A stretch of DNA of 5,736 nucleotides. Source: Bacteroidota bacterium. Lineage in GTDB: Bacteria > Bacteroidota > Bacteroidia > Flavobacteriales > Weeksellaceae. Made by a program: the position numbers and the translations under genes. The DNA lies in the NCBI GenBank assembly GCA_023388015.1, contig JAEWHB010000120.1, forward strand, positions 1 through 5,736, in the 5' to 3' direction. Positions 1 to 5,736 of this stretch are shown here, one piece after another (position 1 is the first letter of the stretch; every line of letters begins with the position of its first letter). The notes under the pieces are model-generated. The model was not told the origin of the DNA. It worked only from the letters and a program-made list of their open reading frames with translations, and did no database searches.

Positions 1-1772
1 AAATCAATTATAATTTCCTTGTCAATGGAGGTGGTGACTATGTAGAACCTCTATATAATGGAAACATCTCACAGACACTCTGGAAGACCGCATCGGACAA
101 CAAGCTACGAGGTTACGTTTATGAATACGATCGCCTGAACCGGTTGACAGATGCCATCTTTTATAAAAATGATATCAATCCTTACGCTGGTAACTATAAT
201 GAACATCTAGCTTATGACCTAAACGGGAATATTACTGAGCTTAAACGCTATGGAGGTTATGAAAACCAATCACTGCCAGATGAAATGGACCTGCTTACCT
301 ATACATACACTGCCAACTCAAACCTTTTGGTAAAGGTTGTGGATGACGGACAAGACAATACCGGATTCATAGACAGCCCTACAAATACCTCAAATGATTA
401 TACCTATGATGACAACGGCAACATGATTAGTGATAAAAACAAGGGCATCACTTCAATTAAATACAACCACCTGAATCTACCGTCACGTATCAATTTTGAT
501 AGTGGTGATTATATAGAATATAAATACAATGCTGTTGGTCAAAAAATAAGTAAATTTGTTTCGGCAGTCAATACCCACAATGAAGTGAAACATGTAGAAT
601 ACTTAGACGGATTCCAATACACTGGTGCTAAACTGAACTTCTTCCCGCACCCGGAAGGCTATGTAAACGTTACCCTTGGAACTACGGGAAATAGAATTTT
701 CAATTATGTGTATAATTATACAGATCATCTTGGAAATATAAGATTGACTTATACAAAGGATATGGTGAGCAACGAGCTTAAAATAATGGATGAGAATCAC
801 TATTATCCTTTTGGGTTGAAGCACCAGAAGTATTCTTCAGGCTCAAAGCTAGATTTAATGGCACAGAGTGCTGATATAGCAAGACCAGGATATGCTACTT
901 CCACACCGTTTATGTATAAGTACCAGGGACAAGAGAGACAAGACGAGCTGGGACTTAACTGGTATTCATTCAAATACAGGAATTATGACCCTGCAATAGC
1001 AAGGTTCTTTAATGTAGATCCATTAAGTGAGCAATACCATTGGCAAACACATTATGCTTTTTCAGAAAATAGAGTGATAGACGGAGTTGAACTTGAAGGT
1101 CTTGAGAGAGTAAGTATCCACACTGCTAGTTATGCCCCCTTTAACTCATTTGGTAAAGTAACAGTCTATAGAGCTGGGGGTGTTCCGTTGCAAATAGGTC
1201 CTTTCAAAGGAGATGGAGCGAGCAGAACGGCGGGAACTGATCCTAATGCCAGTTCAAGAGTTTATGGAAGAACTGATTTAGATTTAGGAGCAAGTACTGC
1301 AAAAGAAACATTAGTTGGTGTTACAGCAAGGGGATCCGAATCCCATAACTTACAAACTGGAGAGAGTACATACTCTGAAGCATCGGCTACAACAACAGTT
1401 ACAAAAGATGGAAATACAGTTGGTGTTAATATGCACGTTTCTGGAAATAATGATTTAGTGCCAGGATCTCCCGATATTGACGTGAAACCTAGCCTTACAA
1501 TGACTGTGACACCTATGGAAGGTGGTGGAAAGGCTGTTCAAATAACAGGGCAAGTTAGAGGAGATGGCTTTCCTGCAAATGAAACATATATAACAGATCA
1601 AAGTGGGAATGGGGTTTTACTTGGCTCTTCTCAACCCAATGCAGGTCCAAATATGGGCCCGGTAACATCCTTACCTGGGGATAATAGTAGACCAATGTCC
1701 ACTATTGACACTACAATATATTTTGACAATAACGATAACATTACTGGTTCTAGTGCAACTGGAAGTTGGTAA
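1..1772 (+). CDS. YD-repeat/Rhs family protein, C-terminal part with variable tail (5' partial)
   Basis: This is the C-terminal end of a large secreted or cell-surface Rhs/YD-repeat protein. The frame is open to the left edge (first full codon at base 3), giving 589 visible residues. The TTG at 144 is an internal leucine in a YD repeat (YEYDRLNRLTDAIFY) and not a start. YD-type repeats lie at about residues 37-54, 68-85 and 131-142. The Rhs-associated core follows: DHLGNIRLTY near 241-250, YYPFGL near 267-272, and the block from YKYQGQERQDELGL through YDPAIARFFNVDPL to YAFSENRVID and ELEGLE at about 305-368. Residues 369-589 form a variable tail, described separately. Known Rhs proteins form a hollow shell that encloses a C-terminal effector, which is released or delivered to competitors. 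The visible part has no cysteine. The next gene begins 10 bases downstream, suggesting co-transcription. Family membership is secure; activity and delivery route are inferred. Confidence 0.93.
   Translation, partial: INYNFLVNGGGDYVEPLYNGNISQTLWKTASDNKLRGYVYEYDRLNRLTDAIFYKNDINPYAGNYNEHLAYDLNGNITELKRYGGYENQSLPDEMDLLTYTYTANSNLLVKVVDDGQDNTGFIDSPTNTSNDYTYDDNGNMISDKNKGITSIKYNHLNLPSRINFDSGDYIEYKYNAVGQKISKFVSAVNTHNEVKHVEYLDGFQYTGAKLNFFPHPEGYVNVTLGTTGNRIFNYVYNYTDHLGNIRLTYTKDMVSNELKIMDENHYYPFGLKHQKYSSGSKLDLMAQSADIARPGYATSTPFMYKYQGQERQDELGLNWYSFKYRNYDPAIARFFNVDPLSEQYHWQTHYAFSENRVIDGVELEGLERVSIHTASYAPFNSFGKVTVYRAGGVPLQIGPFKGDGASRTAGTDPNASSRVYGRTDLDLGASTAKETLVGVTARGSESHNLQTGESTYSEASATTTVTKDGNTVGVNMHVSGNNDLVPGSPDIDVKPSLTMTVTPMEGGGKAVQITGQVRGDGFPANETYITDQSGNGVLLGSSQPNAGPNMGPVTSLPGDNSRPMSTIDTTIYFDNNDNITGSSATGSW
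1107..1769 (+). other. variable C-terminal tail of the Rhs protein (candidate effector domain)
   Basis: This 221-residue segment follows directly on the ELEGLE end of the Rhs core, which is where polymorphic toxin domains sit in this family. It is rich in Gly, Ser, Thr, Asn and Asp, has no cysteine or hydrophobic segment, and looks beta-rich. Landmarks in partial-protein numbering are FKGDGASR (401-408), HVSGNNDLVP (478-487), DIDV (491-494), GDGFPANETYI (520-530), and GPNMGP with PGDN (548-561). I see no HNH, deaminase, ADP-ribosyltransferase, metallopeptidase HExxH or other familiar toxin motif. From memory, similar tails with GDGFP and GP..GP..LPGDN blocks recur on Bacteroidota Rhs proteins, so this may be a conserved but uncharacterised domain. 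That recollection was not checked. It could be a toxin, a binding domain or a structural cap. Confidence 0.6.
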
Positions 1773-1782
1773 ATAATATATA

Positions 1783-2325
1783 ATGAGAAATTATTATTTC
1801 ATATGTTCTCTTTTAATTTTTGCTCTAATGGGATGTAAAAGCTATGCCCCTTCAGAAACATTTTTAATACCTGAAAAATTTAAGGGAGCCATTGTAATAG
1901 TCTTTGAGAACGCTAATAGTGTAAATAATAAAGAGGATAGAATTTATAAAATTCCTCAGAATGGGATTTTATATACACCGTATGATAGAATTAGTGGAAT
2001 ACTCAAACATAAATATTATTATATAGATAGTTTAGGTCATAAAGTAAAAGAAATTAAGAATTTTGATTACGAAGAATATCATAACAAGCTGAAGAGTAAT
2101 GATACTTATAGATTAGATATGTATGATGGAATGACTACAACTGTAGCAAAATCTAGCAAATCAAAAGCAAATCAAAAAACTGTTTCTTCTAATGATTTTG
2201 AAAAAATTAAATGGATGTATATAACCTTAGGTTCTTCTGAGGATGACAGGCAAGAATTAAGAAGACAAGCTAACTCGTTAATAGACAGCATCTCTAAATA
2301 TTATCCTGAAAAGTATATTCCTTGA
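1783..2325 (+). CDS. small lipoprotein downstream of the Rhs gene, candidate immunity protein
   Basis: The product has 180 residues. The first 18 form a lipoprotein signal peptide: MRNYY, a hydrophobic stretch ICSLLIFALMG, then Cys18 in an LMGC lipobox. It should be lipidated and anchored in the periplasm or outer membrane. The mature part has a segment at about 27-63 with FLIPEKFKG, VIVFE, RIYKIP and NGILYTPY. This recalls a small family of Bacteroidota/Firmicutes proteins of unknown function (DUF6843-like, from memory). The C-terminal half is charged and lysine-rich. The gene starts 10 bases after the Rhs stop and ends 5 bases before a terminator, so it is probably the last gene of the Rhs transcript. 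No Shine-Dalgarno is visible, which is normal in Bacteroidota. Base composition is very AT-rich: 22-27% GC in the two 60-base lines 1921-2040. Position suggests an immunity role against the Rhs tail; sequence alone does not show this. Confidence 0.8.
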   Translation: MRNYYFICSLLIFALMGCKSYAPSETFLIPEKFKGAIVIVFENANSVNNKEDRIYKIPQNGILYTPYDRISGILKHKYYYIDSLGHKVKEIKNFDYEEYHNKLKSNDTYRLDMYDGMTTTVAKSSKSKANQKTVSSNDFEKIKWMYITLGSSEDDRQELRRQANSLIDSISKYYPEKYIP

Positions 2326-2330
2326 AGGCT

Positions 2331-2348
2331 GCCCGCTTCTCAGCGGGC
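2331..2348 (+). terminator. Rho-independent terminator after the Rhs/lipoprotein pair
   Basis: A perfect 7-bp stem, GCCCGCT (2331-2337) with AGCGGGC (2342-2348), closes a TCTC loop. T2330-A2349 can add one more pair. The hairpin is followed by a T-rich run (ATTTTCATTT) on the plus strand and begins 5 bases after the lipoprotein stop. On the minus strand there is no T tract, so it acts in one direction only. Confidence 0.85.
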
Positions 2349-2352
2349 ATTT

Positions 2353-2544
2353 TCATTTAAGTTTTTCCTGTAGATCCGTTTTAAGGATATAAGCGTTAAG
2401 CAGGCTTTTAACCACTTCAATGTCATTAGGTTTTAAGGATTGTACTTTGTTAAACATCATCAAAAGATCAGCATCATTGATATTGTTTTTGGTAATGGTC
2501 CAGATTTGGTGTTCTACCAAAAACAACTCATAAACATTTGATAG
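2353..2544 (-). pseudogene. C-terminal stump of an XRE/HTH-type regulator (5' end lost)
   Basis: The minus strand is open for 63 codons from 2544 down to a TGA at 2353-2355. The reading contains NINDADLLMMFNKVQSLKP, then NDIEVVKSLLNAYILK, and ends in TDLQEKLK. This pattern (D.DLL..F..V..L...D...VK.LL.AYI.K) resembles, from memory, the C-terminal helical tail of XRE-family regulators in Bacteroidota. The DNA-binding helix-turn-helix should lie upstream but is missing: a stop (TGA read from 2545-2547) interrupts the frame, and the only Met codons are the internal MM. The right flank of the nearby IS (3300-3430) does not hold the missing N-terminus, so a deletion or rearrangement is more likely than simple insertion. 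The stump ends 5 bases from the terminator of the opposing lipoprotein gene. The family call rests on a short tail and is moderate. Confidence 0.5.
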
Positions 2545-2632
2545 TCAATTCGCATTAAAATATCCTCAGTAAAAATAAGGGTGGAGTATCTTATATCCTT
2601 ATTATATTTATGCTCTTAAACTGCAAATAAAC

Positions 2633-3300
2633 ATGGAAAACAGGACTTCGTGTTTCACAATTGGTGTTAGGATAAAATGTCATCATTGCCACTCAGAAAA
2701 TTGTGTAAAAAATGGCAAGACTTCTAATGCCAAACAACACTACAAATGTAAGTCCTGCGCGAAAAGGTTCATCGACCACTATACCTATCAAGCTTACCAG
2801 CCAAATCTGAACCACCGAATCATCATGCTGACTAAAGAAGGTTTGGGCATTTCTGTCACCACGCTGCTAAAACGAATTATTTTAATTGCTCAAATTGTCA
2901 AACCTCCAATAATTTCATTAGGAAAAGAATACGAAGTAGACGAAATATGTACCTACATCGGAAACAAAGAAAAAAGAATCTGGATTGTTTGCGCATTGGA
3001 AAAAACAGCAAAAGCATCATTGCCTTCAATATTGGAAGAAGAACCAATCAAACTTTAAAATCCGTTATTGACACTTTGCATCTTTCAAAGGCAAAGAAAA
3101 TATTTACCGATAAACTCCAAAGCTACAAATCACTTATTCAAAAGAAAATTCACAGAATAAATCGATTTGGAACCAATTCCATTGAAAGAAAGTTCCTTAC
3201 GTTTCGAACTCATCTAAAAAGATTGAACCGAAAAACAATTTGTTTTTCTAGAAATATAATCATGCTAAATGCTATTCTGAAAATTTATTTTTGGACGTGA
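2633..3300 (+). pseudogene. IS1-family transposase, frameshifted and internally deleted
   Basis: The N-terminal part (from 2633) carries an InsA-like zinc ribbon: Cys16-x2-Cys19 and Cys39-x2-Cys42 (KCKSCAKRF), then YTYQAYQPN and IIMLTKEGLGI. The catalytic part follows the InsB pattern: EVDEICTYIGNK (first Asp), IFTDKL (second Asp), SIERKF (Glu), and the signature RTHLKRLNRKTICFSRN. The protein runs in one frame to about base 3000 and continues in the -1 frame from there to the TGA at 3298-3300. The first frame alone stops at 3056-3058. Restoring one A in the A6 run at 3000-3005 gives a smooth LEKNSKSIIAFNIGRRT reading. The HTH also seems to lack about 9-10 residues after EGLGI. Relatives seem to begin at the residue before KCHHCH, where this copy has ATA (2672-2674), so the 2633 ATG may be a chance start. 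Two lesions make activity unlikely. Confidence 0.85.
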
Positions 3301-3308
3301 AATGCTCA

Positions 3309-3339
3309 ATTCTAAATTCTCAAAACATTCTAAATCCTC
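3309..3339 (+). repeat. short imperfect direct repeat beside the IS remnant
   Basis: ATTCTAAATTCTC (3309-3321) recurs as ATTCTAAATCCTC (3327-3339), 12 of 13 bases identical with an 18-base period. It lies in the AT-rich spacer between the transposase stop and the dehydrogenase terminator. The sequence is simple enough to arise by chance, and no function is assigned. Confidence 0.4.
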
Positions 3340-3380
3340 GACAAAATGATTCGATATAGGTTCGGCATGGGCTACAAAAC

Positions 3381-3413
3381 AAAACCCTGATAATCAAAGA
3401 TTGTCAGGGTTTT
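3381..3413 (-). terminator. terminator of the alcohol dehydrogenase gene, possibly bidirectional
   Basis: A 15-bp stem pairs AAAACCCTGATAATC (3381-3395) with GATTGTCAGGGTTTT (3399-3413) around an AAA loop, with a single T-G wobble. It lies 16 bases past the dehydrogenase stop on the minus strand, where the arm ends in TTTT followed by GTTTTG. The T-ended arm on the plus strand could also stop readthrough from the IS remnant. Confidence 0.85.
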
Positions 3414-3429
3414 CTGCATTCAAAAATAA

Positions 3430-4599
3430 TTAGACCCAAGGATCCAAAATAACTTTTACACAATCCTCTTCTTTATTTTTAAAAATATCATATCCGTGGG
3501 AAATCTTTGAAAGCGGAAGTCTATGCGTGATAATGTCATCCAGCACCACTCGCCCATTCAGAACTTCATCCAGCAACAAATCAATGTGCTTCTGCACAGG
3601 AGCCTGACCGCCTTTCAGTGTAATTCCTTTGTCGAAAAACTGTCCCACCGGAAAATTATCATAATGCATAGGATAAACACCCAAAACCGAAACAAAACCG
3701 CCTCTTCTCACAGCACTCATACAAGCCTCCAGCACTTTCACAGATCCCTTTTCGAGATTAATGACCGCTTTGGCTCTGTCAAGAATGGTTCGATCGGGCT
3801 CAAATCCAACCGCATCAATACAAACATCTGTCCCGCGTCCTTCGGTCAGCGAACGGATTTGCTCCACCACCTCTTCGGCTTTGTTTTCCCATAAAATGGT
3901 AATGCAATCGCCTACTTTTTTGGCCATATCCAGTCTATATTGAACAGTGTCCACGATGATTATTTTACCTGCATTTTGCATATGAGCTGCTTTCAGCGCC
4001 ATCAGTCCGACCGGTCCCGCTCCGAAGATCGCCACGCTTTCACCTCCTTTCACGCCCGCCCAGTCAATTCCGGTGTAGCCGGTAGGGAAAATATCAGTCA
4101 GGAACAAAACTTGTTCGTCCGTCATATTATCGGGGACTTTTCGCGGCCCGAAATCCCCATAAGGAACCCGAACATATTCGGCTTGCCCGCCATCATAACC
4201 TCCGTACAAATCTGTATATCCAAACAAGGCTCCGCCTTTTTCTTTGATAATTCCGCCTTCCGGGCCATAGTGGTCAGGATTACTGTTTTCACAATGTCCC
4301 GGCAGATGCGTATTGCAGAAAAAGCAGTGCCCGCACGCAATCGGAAAAGGAACTACGACGCGGTCTCCCGGTCTCAAATTTTTCACATCACTTCCGGTTT
4401 CTTCTACAATTCCCATGAATTCATGCCCCAAAACCATATCCCGTAATTGTGGAAAACCTCCACTGTAAATATGTAAATCGGAACCACAAATCGCAGTTGA
4501 TGTAACTTTCAAAATAATGTCTCTGCTGTCTTTTAGTTTCGGATATTCGACCGTATCGTAGGAAATACTTCCCGGTCCGTGTATTACTGCTGCCTTCAT
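3430..4599 (-). CDS. zinc-dependent medium-chain alcohol dehydrogenase, formaldehyde-dehydrogenase-like
   Basis: This complete 389-residue protein is an NAD(P)-dependent oxidoreductase of the zinc-containing MDR superfamily, presumably cytoplasmic. Catalytic zinc ligands are visible as Cys38 (ICGSDLH), His59-Glu60 (LGHEF) and probably Asp169 (LTDIFPTGY). A structural zinc lobe is intact with Cys89, Cys92, Cys95 and Cys103. The Rossmann fold has GAGPVG at 193-198, and Asp217 at the end of the second strand favours NAD over NADP. The inserted loop (about 104-137, with GYTDLYGG) and the length match the formaldehyde-dehydrogenase-like branch, whose substrates vary and include alcohols and aldehydes; the true substrate cannot be read here. 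The ATG at 4597-4599 starts the standard MKAAV N-terminus. No strong Shine-Dalgarno is seen, and its promoter should lie within 4600-4767, where I could not identify convincing boxes. It is flanked by terminators on both sides, so it is probably monocistronic. GC is clearly higher than in the Rhs region (52-60% in lines 3961-4080). Confidence 0.95.
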   Translation of the reverse strand: MKAAVIHGPGSISYDTVEYPKLKDSRDIILKVTSTAICGSDLHIYSGGFPQLRDMVLGHEFMGIVEETGSDVKNLRPGDRVVVPFPIACGHCFFCNTHLPGHCENSNPDHYGPEGGIIKEKGGALFGYTDLYGGYDGGQAEYVRVPYGDFGPRKVPDNMTDEQVLFLTDIFPTGYTGIDWAGVKGGESVAIFGAGPVGLMALKAAHMQNAGKIIIVDTVQYRLDMAKKVGDCITILWENKAEEVVEQIRSLTEGRGTDVCIDAVGFEPDRTILDRAKAVINLEKGSVKVLEACMSAVRRGGFVSVLGVYPMHYDNFPVGQFFDKGITLKGGQAPVQKHIDLLLDEVLNGRVVLDDIITHRLPLSKISHGYDIFKNKEEDCVKVILDPWV

Positions 4600-4767
4600 A
4601 AATATAATTTTTAATGATTATTTAGTTTTGAATTTCAGGTTGGCTGAAATGAAAACTAAGATTTTATGCTGGCAGGAATTAATCCTTCAGATCAAGGATA
4701 GGAATGAAAATCTGACAAGAATTATACCGATTTGATTATTAAGTAATTTCGAATTCAAATCAACAAA

Positions 4768-4793
4768 AAAACCGCCTCGATTGAGACGGTTTT
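4768..4793 (-). terminator. terminator of the T9SS surface-protein gene
   Basis: AAAACCGCCTC (4768-4778) pairs with GAGACGGTTTT (4783-4793) around a GATT loop, with one C-A mismatch. On the minus strand the stem runs into a T tract (the A run from 4765 on the plus strand) and begins 23 bases after the stop codon. It separates this gene from the dehydrogenase downstream. Confidence 0.85.
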
Positions 4794-4816
4794 ATAATCT
4801 AAACAATTATTAATTC

Positions 4817-5736
4817 TTACAAGAAAATCAGCTTTTTGGAAATAGTTCCTTTTTCTGTTTCAACTTGTAAAATATAAGTTCCGGCAGAGAAACCATGTTC
4901 CATTACAGATTTTCCTGATGCTTTCTCACCGGAATACATCAGTCTTCCGTGCAAATCAAAAATCTTAATATTGGATTTGCTTTCTAGCTCCATCCAGAAA
5001 CGATCTTTTGACGGATTTGGATAAACTTTAAAGCCTGCCATATCAGAATCATCTACGTTAAGTCCGGAAATGATTACTTCGGTTTTTTCAGATGCACCGG
5101 TTGCGTAAATCGCTTCCACCGCTGCAATGTGTGTTCCTGTAATCAGATTTTCAAGCAAGAAAGTCTGTTCCGTCACGTTGTCCGCGATCAAAGCTCCATC
5201 AAAATAAACCTTGTAATACAATGCATGGTTATATTCCTTTTCATAAGTCAAATCGTCTATTTTCAGAATATAACTGTCATTTCCAACGTAATTGATGGCT
5301 ACATAATTTGTTCCTTCCGGCGCTTCAAATGAGTATTCTGTCCAATCTACCGGCACGTTAATAACTCCTCCAAAGGCTGTAAAATCAGCAACTTCTGTTC
5401 CGGTGGTCGAGTAAAGCACTCGGATTCGCTCCGGCATAGAACCTACTAATGAAGCCGCATAGAAAGAGAAATCTCCTGCTCCGGCCGGAATAATCAGCCA
5501 ATCGTTATTTGCACCGTCGGGTCCTGCAAATCCAGATAAAAATCTTCTTCCTGAATACGTATCGATGTCGACCGCAGGCAATGTTGCATGTGGATTAAAC
5601 ACCATAAACGACATCGGATCTCCTGCATTGGGCCATGTGAAATTATCATAAATATAAGTTTCCAATCCGTCTAAATCTCTTAAAATATAATTTCCAATCG
5701 ACTGACGTTCAAAATCTTCATATTTTTCAATTTGAT
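4817..5736 (-). CDS. secreted protein with choice-of-anchor J-like domain and T9SS type A sorting domain (5' partial)
   Basis: The frame is open to the right edge, giving 305 full codons. The TTG at 5663-5665 is an internal Leu, because in-frame coding continues upstream (ending RDLDGLETYIYDNF), so the real start and signal peptide lie outside. The N-terminal visible part (ERQSIGNYILRDLDG, DNFTWPN, RFLSGFAGPDGANNDWLI, FSFYAAS, RIRVLYSTTG, WTEYSFEAPEGTNYVAI, ILKIDDL) follows the pattern of choice-of-anchor J/cleaved-adhesin jelly-roll domains. Next comes an FN3-like segment (YYKVYFDGALI, VTEQTFLLENL, GTHIAAVEAIYATGASEKTEV). The last roughly 70 residues are a type A sorting domain: FKVYPNPSKDRF, IKIFDLHGRLMYSG, FSAGTYILQVETEKG, KKLIFL. 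That domain directs export through the type IX system and attachment to, or release from, the cell surface. A role in adhesion or as a peptidase appendage is possible, since such modules often follow protease domains; the missing N-terminus decides this. Confidence 0.9.
   Translation of the reverse strand, partial: QIEKYEDFERQSIGNYILRDLDGLETYIYDNFTWPNAGDPMSFMVFNPHATLPAVDIDTYSGRRFLSGFAGPDGANNDWLIIPAGAGDFSFYAASLVGSMPERIRVLYSTTGTEVADFTAFGGVINVPVDWTEYSFEAPEGTNYVAINYVGNDSYILKIDDLTYEKEYNHALYYKVYFDGALIADNVTEQTFLLENLITGTHIAAVEAIYATGASEKTEVIISGLNVDDSDMAGFKVYPNPSKDRFWMELESKSNIKIFDLHGRLMYSGEKASGKSVMEHGFSAGTYILQVETEKGTISKKLIFL

Larger units (their letters stand above)
2545..3340 (+). mobile_element. remnant IS1-family insertion sequence, ends not resolved
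   Basis: An IS1-family transposase reading fills 2633-3300. I placed outer limits between the regulator stump on the left and the AT-rich spacer on the right, but both are guesses. I compared 2540-2671 with the reverse complement of 3290-3360 and found only short matches (such as TTTCAC), not the roughly 20-30 bp inverted repeats expected of an intact element. No flanking target duplication was recognised. The 2545-2632 stretch is AT-rich and has no gene I can support. With the damaged transposase, this fits an old, immobile copy. Confidence 0.6.

Noticed and set aside
603..824. Minus-strand open frame inside the Rhs gene
   Set aside because: It is antisense to the conserved Rhs core, and its hydrophobic look follows from the opposite-strand codons.
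2491..2502. GGTAATGGTCCA, similar to the start of the E. coli IS1 terminal repeat
   Set aside because: It lies within the regulator-like reading frame, has no inverted partner right of the transposase, and this element is only distantly related to IS1.
2651..3304. TTTCAC shared by the left side and the reverse complement of the right side as possible IS inverted repeats
   Set aside because: Only six contiguous bases match and the flanks do not align; too weak to set element ends.
3523..4446. Plus-strand open frames opposite the alcohol dehydrogenase
   Set aside because: They are antisense shadows of a clear, complete enzyme gene and show no protein family features.
4600..4767. Possible promoter for the dehydrogenase
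   Set aside because: A promoter must be near here, but I could not find a convincing TTTG / TAnnTTTG pair or sigma70-like boxes with proper spacing.
1..5736. CRISPR arrays, tRNA/rRNA genes, or a wholly new defence system
   Set aside because: There are no regularly spaced repeats and no recognised RNA genes. The gene set is explained by Rhs, IS, dehydrogenase and T9SS families.

Overview
The window looks like a chromosomal stretch from a member of the Bacteroidota, most likely a flavobacterium of the Chryseobacterium/Flavobacterium type. Three things point there: the style of the Rhs core (DHLGNIRLTY, YYPFGL and an ending in YAFSENRVID), a C-terminal type IX secretion (T9SS) sorting domain on a surface protein, and AT-rich gene starts without clear Shine-Dalgarno sequences. 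This placement is inferred from protein features; no rRNA or other marker gene is present.

Left part (1-2348, + strand): the C-terminal 589 residues of a large YD-repeat/Rhs protein whose start lies outside the window. It has the Rhs-associated core and then a 221-residue variable tail. Ten bases downstream is a small AT-rich lipoprotein gene, followed by a clean hairpin terminator. The pair has the layout of a polymorphic effector and its cognate (possibly immunity) gene, but neither role is proven by the sequence.

Middle part (2353-3300): a scar region. It holds a 63-codon C-terminal stump on the minus strand that resembles the tail of an XRE-type regulator, then a decayed IS1-family transposase on the plus strand. 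The transposase carries a one-base frameshift in an A-run and an apparent in-frame deletion in its helix-turn-helix. Clear IS ends or target duplications were not found.

Right part (3381-5736, - strand): two ordinary genes, each followed by its own hairpin terminator. One is a complete zinc-dependent medium-chain alcohol dehydrogenase of the formaldehyde-dehydrogenase-like group. The other is the C-terminal part of a secreted T9SS protein with a probable choice-of-anchor J (cleaved-adhesin-like) domain, whose start lies beyond the right edge. The dehydrogenase is visibly richer in GC than the Rhs/lipoprotein side, so the window reads as an accessory Rhs island joined, through transposon debris, to more typical chromosome.

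No clearly new multi-gene system is visible. The most open question is what the Rhs tail and its lipoprotein partner do.
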